Source: Prevotella sp. UBA2756
GTDB taxonomy: Bacteria; Bacteroidota; Bacteroidia; Bacteroidales; Bacteroidaceae
Assembly (NCBI GenBank): GCA_002353205.1
Contig: DEJE01000056.1
Location: forward strand, 840-64,839
Reading direction: 5' to 3'
DNA length: 64,000 nt
A model generated the notes under the pieces. It made no database searches. It had not been told where the DNA came from and saw only the letters and a program-made list of their open reading frames with translations. A program made the translations under genes and the position numbers. Positions 34,590-41,984 of the stretch are shown here, in pieces. How positions within the stretch are numbered: the first letter of the stretch is position 1; every line of letters starts with the position of its first letter.

Positions 34590-37500
34590 ATGACAAATAG
34601 ATTCTTCAGCATCATCGCAATGGCGGCTATGGCTGCCACACTGCAGGCGCAGACGTTCACCGAGTGGCAGGACATGCAGGTGAACAGCGTCAACCGACTC
34701 ACATCCCACACCTCATTCTTCCCCTTCGAGAACGAAGCGCTGGCCGTCAAGGGCGACCCGACGCAGTCGGCCAACTACCTTTCGCTCCACGGGCAGTGGG
34801 CATTCCGATGGGTGGAGCACGCCAACGAGCGGCCCACCGACTTCTTCCGCACCGACTACGACGACTCTTCGTGGGGCTCGATGCCCGTTCCGGGGATGTG
34901 GGAGCTCAACGGTTTCGGCGATCCCGAGTACGTGAACATCGGCTTCGCATGGCGCGGACACTATCCCATGCCCACGCAAGCCGACTACCAGTGGGGCGAG
35001 CGCACGCTGACCGACGACGACCGTGAGTTCGTCAGGGGCGTGGGAAGCATCACGCTCGACGGACGTCAGCAGCCCGAAGGGTGGTGCCCGCCGCCGGCGA
35101 AAGACAATCATGTGGGCAGTTATCGCCGCACGATCAACATTCCCGCATCGTGGGACGGCCGCCAGGTCATCGCCCATTTCGGCAGCGTCACGTCGTGCAT
35201 CTACCTTTGGGTCAACGGCCAGTTCGTGGGCTACAGCGAGGATTCGAAGGTGGCGTGCGAGTTCGATGTAACTCCGTTCTTGAAGAAAGGTGAGAACCTC
35301 GTTGCCTTCCAGGTGTTCCGATGGTGCGACGGTTCATGGTGCGAAGACCAGGACTTCTGGCGGCTCTCCGGCGTGGCCCGCGACAGCTATCTCTTCTGCC
35401 GCGATGCCAACACCCACGTCGACGACCTGCGCATCGAGACCACGCTGACCGACGACTACCGCGACGGCATCCTCAGGGTGAGCACCCAGCAGACGGCGGG
35501 CGGCACGCTTGCCTATAAACTTCTCGATGCCGAGGGCCGCGAAGTGGCCATGACCGAAACGGAACCGGGCACGTTCCTCGTGAAGAACCCGCTGAAATGG
35601 ACCGCCGAGACACCCACACTCTACACCCTCGTTGCCACCATGACGAAGGTGCCCGCCGCGAAGAAAGGCCGCAAGTCAAAGGCTCCCGTGGTGGCGACGC
35701 CCACCGAGGTGATTGCCCAGCGCGTGGGTTTCCGTCGCGTGGAGATCCGCGGATCGCAGCTCCTCGTCAACGGACAGCCTATATATATAAAAGGTGTAGA
35801 CCGCCACGAGATGGATCCCGACGGCGGCTACGTGGTCAGCCGCGAGCGCATGATCGAGGATCTGCAGCTCATGAAGCGCTTCAACATCAACGCCGTGCGC
35901 ACATGCCACTACCCCGACGACCCGCTGTGGTACGACCTCTGCGACCAGTACGGCATCTATCTCGTCAGCGAAGCCAACCAGGAGAGCCACGGATTCGGCT
36001 ACGACCGCAGGCAGTCCATCGCCCTTACGCCCCTCTTCGCACGCCAGATACTGGAACGCAACCAGCACAACGTGCAGGTGAACTTCAACCATCCGAGCGT
36101 CATCATCTGGTCGCTCGGCAACGAGACCATCAACGGTACCAACTTCCAGGCTGCCTACCGCTGGATCAAGGCGCAGGACCAGCAGCGACCCGTGCAGTGG
36201 GAGCAGGCCCACGGGGGCGACAACACCGACATCACGTGTCCGATGTACGCCTCGCATGCGTGGTGCGAAGCCTATTCAGCCGACCCCAAGCAGTCCAAGC
36301 CGCTCATCCAGTGCGAGTACAGCCACGCCATGGGCAACTCCAGCGGAGGATTCAAGGAGTACTGGGACCTCGTGCGCAAATATCCGAAGTTCCAGGGCGG
36401 ATTCATCTGGGACTTCGTCGACCAGGCTCTGCACCGCCATCCGTCAGCTCGCACCTCGTCCGACGCACCGCGTACCTCGTCCAACGCACCTCGTACCTCG
36501 TTCATAGAATACACCTACGGCGGCGACTACAACAGCTACGACCCCTCTGACAACAACTTCAACTGCAACGGACTCGTCAGTCCCGACCGCGTCCCCAACC
36601 CGCAGATGCACGAAGTGGGCTATTTCTACCAGAACATCTGGGCCGAGCTGACGAAGCAGGGCAGCGGCAACCTGCGCATCCGCAACGAGAATTTCTTCCG
36701 CGACCTGAGCAATGTCTGCCTGGAATGGACGCTCCTCTGCGAAGGAAAGCCTGTGAAGAACGGACGCGTGGACAACATCAGCTGCCAACCGCAGCAGACC
36801 GTCGACCTGCAGCTGCCTGTTTCGGCCGACGATGCCGACGAGGTGGGCGAATATCTGCTCAACATCGACTTCCGGCTAAAGGAGGCTGAGCCCCTCATGG
36901 AGAAAGGACAGCTCGTGGCCTACGACCAGCTGCACTTCTACGATGGTCTGGGGTGCATCAACGGCTCCGTCGTGGGGCGACCCATGAAGCTGAAGAAGAG
37001 CAAGACCGACATCAGCATTACGACCGGCAACACCAGCGTGAAGTTCGATAGCCAGACGGGATTCCTGAAGGAATACATCATGGACGGCCGCAGCCTGCTC
37101 GCCGACGGCGGTACCCTGAAGCCCAATTTCTGGCGTGCCGTCACCGACAACGACATGGGAGCGGGCATCCAGCGTCGCTACCAGGTGTGGAAAGACCCGG
37201 AGATGAAGCTCACGGCCCTCACATCGAAGAAGGAGAAAAAGAGCAACTTCTGCACTGTCACTGCCACCTACGACATGCCCACCGTCGCCTCGACGCTCAC
37301 ACTTACCTATTATATATACGCGCGCGGAGACATGAACGTCGAACAGACGCTCACTCCCTACCCGCAACAGCCCGATTCGGTGAAGATTCCCGACATGCTT
37401 CGCTTCGGCATGGTCATGCAGCTGCCCTACGACATGGACCGCAGCCAGTTCTACGGCCGCGGACCGGTGGAGAACTACGCCGACCGCAAGCAGTCGCAAC

Positions 37501-37922
37501 GCCTCGGCATCTACAGCCAGACGGCCGACGAGCAGTTCTACCCCTACATCCGACCGCAGGAAACGGGACTGAAGAGCGACGTCCACTGGTGGCAACAGAC
37601 CGATGCCACGGGCAAGGGCTTGCGCATTATCCCCTTATCAAGAGCCGAAGTTCAATCTCTCCCCCTCGGGGGAGTCGGAGAGGGGTTCTACTTCTACGCC
37701 TCGGCCCTGCACTACGACATCGCCGACCTCGACGAAGGGCTCGACAAGCACCAGCGCCATCCGCAGGACGTGCCGCGTTCGCGCTTCACCAACCTCTTCA
37801 TCGACGGTGAGCATGCGGGCGTGGGCGGCGTCAACAGCTGGAGCATGGAAGGTTTCGCACTGCCGCAGTACCGCGTCGGCTACGGTCCCAAGACCTTCCG
37901 CTTCTCCATCAATCCCTTCTGA
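34590..37922 (+). CDS. Secreted GH2 beta-galactosidase
   Basis: About 1110 residues from ATG 34590, chosen because MTNRFFSIIAMAAMAATLQA is a signal peptide; the longer frame from 34485 would bury it. Domain order is LacZ-like: jelly-roll sugar-binding domain, Ig-like domain, TIM barrel with acid/base IIWSLGNE (Glu about 512) and nucleophile in IQCEYSHAMGNSSGG (Glu about 576), then Ig-like and C-terminal super-sandwich domains. It would release terminal beta-galactose in the periplasm. Two stretches look foreign but keep the frame: a 21-bp repeat encoding PRTSS-type residues after FIWDFVDQALH, and a GC-palindrome segment encoding PLSRAEVQSLPLGGVGEG. It is monocistronic. Substrate could be another beta-galactoside than lactose. 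Confidence 0.95.
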   Translation: MTNRFFSIIAMAAMAATLQAQTFTEWQDMQVNSVNRLTSHTSFFPFENEALAVKGDPTQSANYLSLHGQWAFRWVEHANERPTDFFRTDYDDSSWGSMPVPGMWELNGFGDPEYVNIGFAWRGHYPMPTQADYQWGERTLTDDDREFVRGVGSITLDGRQQPEGWCPPPAKDNHVGSYRRTINIPASWDGRQVIAHFGSVTSCIYLWVNGQFVGYSEDSKVACEFDVTPFLKKGENLVAFQVFRWCDGSWCEDQDFWRLSGVARDSYLFCRDANTHVDDLRIETTLTDDYRDGILRVSTQQTAGGTLAYKLLDAEGREVAMTETEPGTFLVKNPLKWTAETPTLYTLVATMTKVPAAKKGRKSKAPVVATPTEVIAQRVGFRRVEIRGSQLLVNGQPIYIKGVDRHEMDPDGGYVVSRERMIEDLQLMKRFNINAVRTCHYPDDPLWYDLCDQYGIYLVSEANQESHGFGYDRRQSIALTPLFARQILERNQHNVQVNFNHPSVIIWSLGNETINGTNFQAAYRWIKAQDQQRPVQWEQAHGGDNTDITCPMYASHAWCEAYSADPKQSKPLIQCEYSHAMGNSSGGFKEYWDLVRKYPKFQGGFIWDFVDQALHRHPSARTSSDAPRTSSNAPRTSFIEYTYGGDYNSYDPSDNNFNCNGLVSPDRVPNPQMHEVGYFYQNIWAELTKQGSGNLRIRNENFFRDLSNVCLEWTLLCEGKPVKNGRVDNISCQPQQTVDLQLPVSADDADEVGEYLLNIDFRLKEAEPLMEKGQLVAYDQLHFYDGLGCINGSVVGRPMKLKKSKTDISITTGNTSVKFDSQTGFLKEYIMDGRSLLADGGTLKPNFWRAVTDNDMGAGIQRRYQVWKDPEMKLTALTSKKEKKSNFCTVTATYDMPTVASTLTLTYYIYARGDMNVEQTLTPYPQQPDSVKIPDMLRFGMVMQLPYDMDRSQFYGRGPVENYADRKQSQRLGIYSQTADEQFYPYIRPQETGLKSDVHWWQQTDATGKGLRIIPLSRAEVQSLPLGGVGEGFYFYASALHYDIADLDEGLDKHQRHPQDVPRSRFTNLFIDGEHAGVGGVNSWSMEGFALPQYRVGYGPKTFRFSINPF
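36441..36507. repeat. In-frame 21-bp tandem repeat inside lacZ
   Basis: Two 21-bp units beginning GCACC, plus a partial unit before them, translate to repeated APRTSSN/APRTSFI. They follow the conserved GGFIWDFVDQALH block and precede YGGDY. E. coli LacZ has only a short linker there, so about 18 residues appear inserted. Confidence 0.75.
37637..37690. repeat. In-frame GC-palindrome element inside lacZ
   Basis: The core CTCCCCCTCGGGGGAG is a short palindrome followed by TCGGAGAGGGG. It resembles the sequence CTCCTTCGCGGAG plus TCTGGGGTGGGGG at 63648-63676 in non-coding DNA, suggesting one dispersed family. In lacZ it translates to SLPLGGVGEG, without breaking the frame. Confidence 0.6.
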
Positions 37923-37969
37923 CGCTCAACTCCTGGCGGAAAAGTCAGGATGAAATTCAACAGAAACGG

Positions 37970-37997
37970 GCAGCCGGAATAATAAACTTCCGGCTGC
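37970..37997. other. Perfect 10-bp hairpin after lacZ
   Basis: GCAGCCGGAA (37970-37979) pairs with TTCCGGCTGC (37988-37997) across an 8-base loop, about 50 bases past the lacZ stop. There is no U-tract, so it may protect the 3' end or act as a weak terminator. Confidence 0.5.
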
Positions 37998-38010
37998 TCG
38001 TGCAATGCTT

Positions 38011-38076
38011 CTCGCTTGTACGGGCAGCGACTCTCGCCTGTCAGGGCAGCAACACTCGCTTGTACGGGCAGCGACT
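38011..38076. repeat. Three tandem copies of a 22-bp unit
   Basis: Units at 38011, 38033 and 38055. Copies 1 and 3 are identical (CTCGCTTGTACGGGCAGCGA plus CT); copy 2 differs at several positions. The period equals that of the array at 25909, but the sequence is different. Confidence 0.88.
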
Positions 38077-38099
38077 TTTCGTTGCCATGCAGCATGAAC

Positions 38100-38215
38100 A
38101 GCGCGGCAAAACGATTTCTTTTGCTGAGTCATTCAATTTAGATTGCGCGGCAAAACAATTAGGATTGCTGCGGAAAACAAATTGGATTGCTGACCAATTT
38201 AAATTGAATTGCAGG
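38100..38215. repeat. Degenerate repeats related, inverted, to the 25909 array
   Basis: Contains GATTGCGCGGCAAAACAATT and variants, the reverse complement of the TTTTGCCGCGCAAT unit at 25909-26007. Both sites also share TTGCTGACC. The copies here are irregularly spaced and more diverged. The rest of the 37923-38350 gap shows no gene. Confidence 0.7.
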
Positions 38216-38350
38216 CCGGAACCGATCGTTTGGCATCGCGGGAGCTCCTGTCTGGCGGCACGAACGGCTTCGTCTTGCATGCCGTGAACAACGGGTTGGC
38301 GGCGCAGGCGGCGCGTTCACGGCCCGGCGATGGCCGAGACAAGACGAAAT

Positions 38351-38386
38351 AAAGCGGGCGTCAGGAGAGTTCCCGGCGCCCGCTTT
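38351..38386 (-). terminator. Probable terminator of the small lipoprotein gene
   Basis: AAAGCGGGCG (38351-38360) pairs perfectly with CGCCCGCTTT (38377-38386). The U-tract on the minus strand is weak (UUUAUUU). It lies about 35 bases past the stop. Confidence 0.65.
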
Positions 38387-38419
38387 CGTAGTATAAGGTT
38401 TTTTGATATGAGGTTGTTT

Positions 38420-38857
38420 TCAGAAGGCGAAGACGCCTTTCATCTTGATGTCGAACGATTTGTGCTCTCTGACGAAGCTGATGTGGCACTTCAGTTCATT
38501 GTCCTTGATGGAAATGACCTTCATCCGGAAATAGTCCTGACCGTCGATCTTGGCTACCACGTCGTTGCCGCTGACGGTGTATTGTGCTTCCACGTCCTTG
38601 TATGCGTCGTTACCCAGGGTGATGCGGACGGTGACGTTGCGGCTCTTCTTGAAGTTGAGCATCAGTGTGTGCAGGTCGTTCCAGTAGCCGTTCTGCTGCA
38701 CTTTTTCGAGATCCCACCATCCGATACCGATCAGTTCGGCACGTGTGTTGTACGTCTTGTTGTCTTCGTCGGCATCTCTTTCGATGCAGCTTGTGAAACT
38801 TGTGGTCATTAAACCGATCATCATCACTACCCAGAATAATCTTTTCTTCATTTTCAT
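38420..38857 (-). CDS. Small lipoprotein of unknown function
   Basis: 145 residues. The signal peptide (RLFWVVMMIGLMTTSFTSC) ends in a lipobox Cys, followed by IERDADEDN. The mature part (WWDLEKVQQNGYWNDLHTLM, RITLGNDAYKDVEAQYTVSG, DVVAKIDGQDYFRMKVISIK) has the rhythm of a small beta-barrel or lipocalin-like fold, as in many Bacteroidales lipoproteins, but I cannot name the family. It is monocistronic, with a well-formed promoter and a terminator, suggesting regulation independent of its neighbours. An ATG two codons later (38851) is an alternative start. Confidence 0.82.
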   Translation of the reverse strand: MKMKKRLFWVVMMIGLMTTSFTSCIERDADEDNKTYNTRAELIGIGWWDLEKVQQNGYWNDLHTLMLNFKKSRNVTVRITLGNDAYKDVEAQYTVSGNDVVAKIDGQDYFRMKVISIKDNELKCHISFVREHKSFDIKMKGVFAF

Positions 38858-38905
38858 TATCTCCTTTTTTTGTTATTATTTTTTTGTTTTTTCTTTTTGA
38901 CGATG

Positions 38906-38938
38906 CAAAGGTAATGCGGTTTTTGGGCTCGTTGCAAA
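38906..38938 (-). promoter_or_regulatory. Promoter of the small lipoprotein gene
   Basis: Minus strand: TTTG (38935-38938), 21-base spacer, TACCTTTG (38906-38913). Confidence 0.8.
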
Positions 38939-39030
38939 CAATCGCTCGGATTTCTCTTCAGGAGTATAAGACAGGGAAGCGGTTATCGGACAATCGGGCG
39001 GAAAGGTGCGTTTCGTTGTCCGAAAAGGGT

Positions 39031-39071
39031 AAAAAGAAAGGCGTTTTGCCGTGTCAGAAAGCAAAACGCCT
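39031..39071 (-). terminator. Terminator overlapping the end of the NigD-like gene
   Basis: AGGCGTTTTGC (39039-39049) pairs with GCAAAACGCCT (39061-39071); the loop contains the TGA stop codon at 39054-39056. A U-rich tract follows on the minus strand. The terminator stem therefore includes the last sense codons. Confidence 0.85.
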
Positions 39072-39725
39072 GGTCAGATAGCCGTCGTAGGTGTTGACGG
39101 TGAGCAGTATGTCGTCGCCTTTGCGCATGGCGAGGCCCTTGTGGGCCATCGGTATGCTCAGGTAGAGGTTGGCCGAGTAGTATTGCGGAATGTCGTTCTG
39201 GCCGTGGTAGAGGCGGAGGTGGTACTCTCGGCTGCCGTTGCTGCGCTCGACGATGGTGTCGCAGACGAGTGCGACGGATTGTTTCAGCTTGTCGTCGTCC
39301 ACATATCCCGTCTTCACGGCGATGCCGAGGTTGATGTATCGGCCGTTGGCGCTGCGCCATGCGCTCTCGAGCTTCAGCGGGTCGTCGGCCAACGGCTTCT
39401 TGATGGCGCTGCGCCGCGCGATGTTCATCACGGGCACGGGCGAGAAGACGGTGGGCTCTACGCGCTGGTCCACCTTATTATAATAGACGAGTGCGCGGTA
39501 GACGCTGTCTTTCGTCGTGGCCCAGTCGCACGTCGTGGGCTGGCTGAAGACGAGTGAGTCGCCGTCGTCGGTCATGGCGCTGACGATCATGGCCTTCCCG
39601 TCGGTGTAGGCATCGGCAAAGTCGGCGCGCAGGAACGACAGGTCGTTGTCGCCCGCGTCGTAGCTGTCGGTGGTGCATGCCCCTGCGAGGGCGCACAGCA
39701 TGATGAGAGCGGGCAGGGGTTTCAT
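39054..39725 (-). CDS. NigD-like lipoprotein
   Basis: 223 residues from ATG 39725, which overlaps the upstream acyltransferase stop as ATGA. The signal PLPALIMLCALAGAC ends in a lipobox Cys. The body follows the NigD-like plan of two beta domains: an N-terminal one with AMIVSAMTDDGDSLVFSQPT, and a C-terminal one with REYHLRLYHGQNDIPQYYSA and the typical end DILLTVNTYDGYLTRRFAF. NigD was named from a Prevotella bacteriocin cluster, but most homologues have no known function and no bacteriocin gene is near. It is the last gene of the PASTA-rluD-ddl-acyltransferase operon. Confidence 0.85.
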   Translation of the reverse strand: MKPLPALIMLCALAGACTTDSYDAGDNDLSFLRADFADAYTDGKAMIVSAMTDDGDSLVFSQPTTCDWATTKDSVYRALVYYNKVDQRVEPTVFSPVPVMNIARRSAIKKPLADDPLKLESAWRSANGRYINLGIAVKTGYVDDDKLKQSVALVCDTIVERSNGSREYHLRLYHGQNDIPQYYSANLYLSIPMAHKGLAMRKGDDILLTVNTYDGYLTRRFAF

Positions 39726-40870
39726 CGAGCTATGATCTGGTTGACAACGGGATTGGCATACATGGTGAGCATCTGCTCGCGCAGGAAGTCGTCGTCGCGG
39801 CCGGGCACGTCGGTGATCTTGGCCAGCTGGCTGTCGATGTAGGCGGTGAAGGCGGCCTTGTCGTCGTCGGTGTAGAAGGCTTTGAAGGCTCCGGCGTCGC
39901 CTATGATGTCGAGTGCGACGTAGTTGCCAGGGTAGAGGCGGTAGTTGCGGTGGATCTCCTCGTCGATGTGTGCTGCTACGATGTCGAAGAGTTCGGCTTT
40001 CGGCGTGTCGGCCGGCAGCTGTGCGAGCCACTCGTCGATGCAGGGTGCGCAGTGGTAGTGGACGTGCCCCTTGGCTCCCATGATGCCTGTCCGCATGGAG
40101 ATGATGTCGTCTTGTGGCGACTTCTTCCACCCTTCAACGTCGCGCTTGAGCTGCATTTCGCGCGCCTTGAGGAAGTCGCAGGGGTCGAGCTCGTAGCTGA
40201 TGCTCAGCGGCACGATGTGCAACTGCTGCAGTCGCTCCACGGGTGAGCCCTCGCCGCCCATGGCCATCATCTTCAGTATGGCGGGCTGAGTGCGGTCGTT
40301 GGAGTCTTTGGCCCGCCCTTCGCGCTGTGCTATCCACACGTTGTCGTTCTTCTCGCCGATGACGTAGTGCATATAGTCGGCCATTCGCTTGCTGGCCATG
40401 AGCATCTGTCGCGGCGGCAGCGACCGTTCTACGATGAACGACTTGTTGACGCGCACGAGGTCTTTCACCCACGGCAGCGCGAGGAGGTTGTCGCCGATGG
40501 CTATCTCGCAGGTGGTGTCGAAGCCTGCGTCGACGAGGAGCACGTCGAGAAGTGCCGAGTCGAGCACGATGTCGCGGTGATTGCTCACGAAGGTGTATCG
40601 CCGCTTGGTGTCGATGCTGTCGGTGTCCATGTCGATACCCTTGGATGCGCGCGCCATGAGCTGTTTCAGGAAGTCGTAGCAGAAGGCTTTCTGGAAGTCG
40701 AGGTTGGTGCGGCATGCGTGCATCTTCTTCGCGATGATGTCAAGCGGAACCTGCGGATAGAGGTAGGCGAGCACTTGCCGGAACTGCTTGTCGGCGAGCA
40801 GACGGTCGTAGACGGCCGGCAGCTCTTCCGGCTCGAAAGGTCGTATGGCGTCGAAGTCTTTTAATTCCAT
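39722..40870 (-). CDS. PlsC/PlsB-type glycerophospholipid acyltransferase
   Basis: About 382 residues from ATG 40870; an upstream in-frame ATG at 40894 would add eight residues. The acyltransferase motifs are FVSNHRDIVLDS (motif I, with Asp two and six residues after His instead of the usual spacing), a basic IVERSLPPRQ region, WIAQREGRAKDSNDRTQ (motif III, EGxR-like) and HIVPLSISYE. The predicted reaction is acyl transfer to a glycerolipid or related lipid hydroxyl. The acceptor is unknown. It is about 60 bases downstream of ddl and overlaps the NigD-like start by four bases. Confidence 0.8.
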   Translation of the reverse strand: MELKDFDAIRPFEPEELPAVYDRLLADKQFRQVLAYLYPQVPLDIIAKKMHACRTNLDFQKAFCYDFLKQLMARASKGIDMDTDSIDTKRRYTFVSNHRDIVLDSALLDVLLVDAGFDTTCEIAIGDNLLALPWVKDLVRVNKSFIVERSLPPRQMLMASKRMADYMHYVIGEKNDNVWIAQREGRAKDSNDRTQPAILKMMAMGGEGSPVERLQQLHIVPLSISYELDPCDFLKAREMQLKRDVEGWKKSPQDDIISMRTGIMGAKGHVHYHCAPCIDEWLAQLPADTPKAELFDIVAAHIDEEIHRNYRLYPGNYVALDIIGDAGAFKAFYTDDDKAAFTAYIDSQLAKITDVPGRDDDFLREQMLTMYANPVVNQIIAR

Positions 40871-40930
40871 GGGTATTTGTCGGTTGTTAAACATTCATTT
40901 TGTCCGAAGGACACGCGAATCCCGGTATCC

Positions 40931-41920
40931 TTAGAACTGGTTCTCCACGATGTCGGTGAGCACGTCCTTGATGTCGAGGCCTGCTGCGCGCACCTGCTGG
41001 GGTATGAAGCTGGTGGCCGTCATGCCCGGTGTGGTGTTGACTTCGAGCATCGAGATGCGCCCCTCCTTGCTGACGATGTAGTCGATGCGTATGATGCCGT
41101 TGCAGTGGAGGATGTCGTAGATGTGGCTGGTGATCTTCGTCACGCGCTGTGCCAGCTCGTCAGAAATGCGTGCGGGAGTGATTTCCTGCACCTGGCCGTT
41201 GTATTTGGCGTCGTAGTCGAAGAACTCGTTGCTTGTCACCACCTCGGTGATGGGGAAGGCCACGGTCTTCTTCTTCGTCTTGTAGATGCCCTGGGTGATT
41301 TCCATGCCTTCGAGATAGCTTTCAACCATCACCTCGGGGCTTTCCATCATGGCCTTGCGGATGGCCGGGGCCAGCTGGTCCTTGTTCTTCACCTTCGTCA
41401 CGCCGAAGCTGGAGCCGTCGGCGGCGGGCTTCACGAAGCAGGGCATGCCGATGCGCTCTTCCACCTCGTCGTCGCTGACGAGTTCCTCGTATTCCTTGCG
41501 GATGAGGAGCGATTCGGCCACGCTCACGCCGTAGCCTCGCAGATACTGGTTGAGCACGAACTTGTCGAAGGTCATTGCTTCGACGAGCACGCCGCTGGTG
41601 CTGTAGGGCAGGTGGATGAGTTCAAAGTATCCTTGCAGGATGCCGTTCTCGCCCGGAGTGCCGTGTATGGTGATGTAGGCGTAGTCGAAGACCACGAGCT
41701 TGCCGTCTTCCTTGAACGAGAAGTCGTTGCGGTCGATGGGCGTTGTGGTGCCGTCGTTGAGGTTGACGTGCCAGTCTTGTCCGCGCACCACGACGATATA
41801 GACGTTGTAGCGCTCCTTGTCGAAGAAAGAATAGAGTCCTTGCGCCGAGCGTAGTGACACGGCGTATTCGGAAGAGTCGCCACCGCAGACGATGGCAATG
41901 TTTCTTTTTGTGTATTCCAT
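40931..41920 (-). CDS. ddl: D-alanine--D-alanine ligase
   Basis: 329 residues. It joins two D-Ala with ATP to make the peptidoglycan terminus. ATP-grasp features: N-terminal NIAIVCGGDSSEYAVSLRSA, the HGTPGENGILQGYFELIHLP block, MPCFVKPAADGSSFGVTKVK (Lys for ATP), and the metal-binding end RIDYIVSKEGRISMLEVNTT with PGMTATSFIPQQ. The length is normal for Ddl. Position three in PASTA-rluD-ddl matches a common Bacteroidetes order and links cell-wall synthesis with the PASTA protein. Confidence 0.97.
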   Translation of the reverse strand: MEYTKRNIAIVCGGDSSEYAVSLRSAQGLYSFFDKERYNVYIVVVRGQDWHVNLNDGTTTPIDRNDFSFKEDGKLVVFDYAYITIHGTPGENGILQGYFELIHLPYSTSGVLVEAMTFDKFVLNQYLRGYGVSVAESLLIRKEYEELVSDDEVEERIGMPCFVKPAADGSSFGVTKVKNKDQLAPAIRKAMMESPEVMVESYLEGMEITQGIYKTKKKTVAFPITEVVTSNEFFDYDAKYNGQVQEITPARISDELAQRVTKITSHIYDILHCNGIIRIDYIVSKEGRISMLEVNTTPGMTATSFIPQQVRAAGLDIKDVLTDIVENQF

Positions 41921-41984
41921 TGTTGCTTGTATAATGTTTTTTCTTGTTTCTTTTGTTTGTAGGAAAGGTGGCGCTGACCGCGAT

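Noticed and set aside
38011..38076. CRISPR array
   Set aside because: Three abutting 22-bp copies, no spacers.
39726..40130. N-terminal extension of the NigD-like frame to 40130
   Set aside because: The extension is an Arg/His-rich shadow of the acyltransferase; the lipoprotein signal begins at 39725 with an ATGA overlap.
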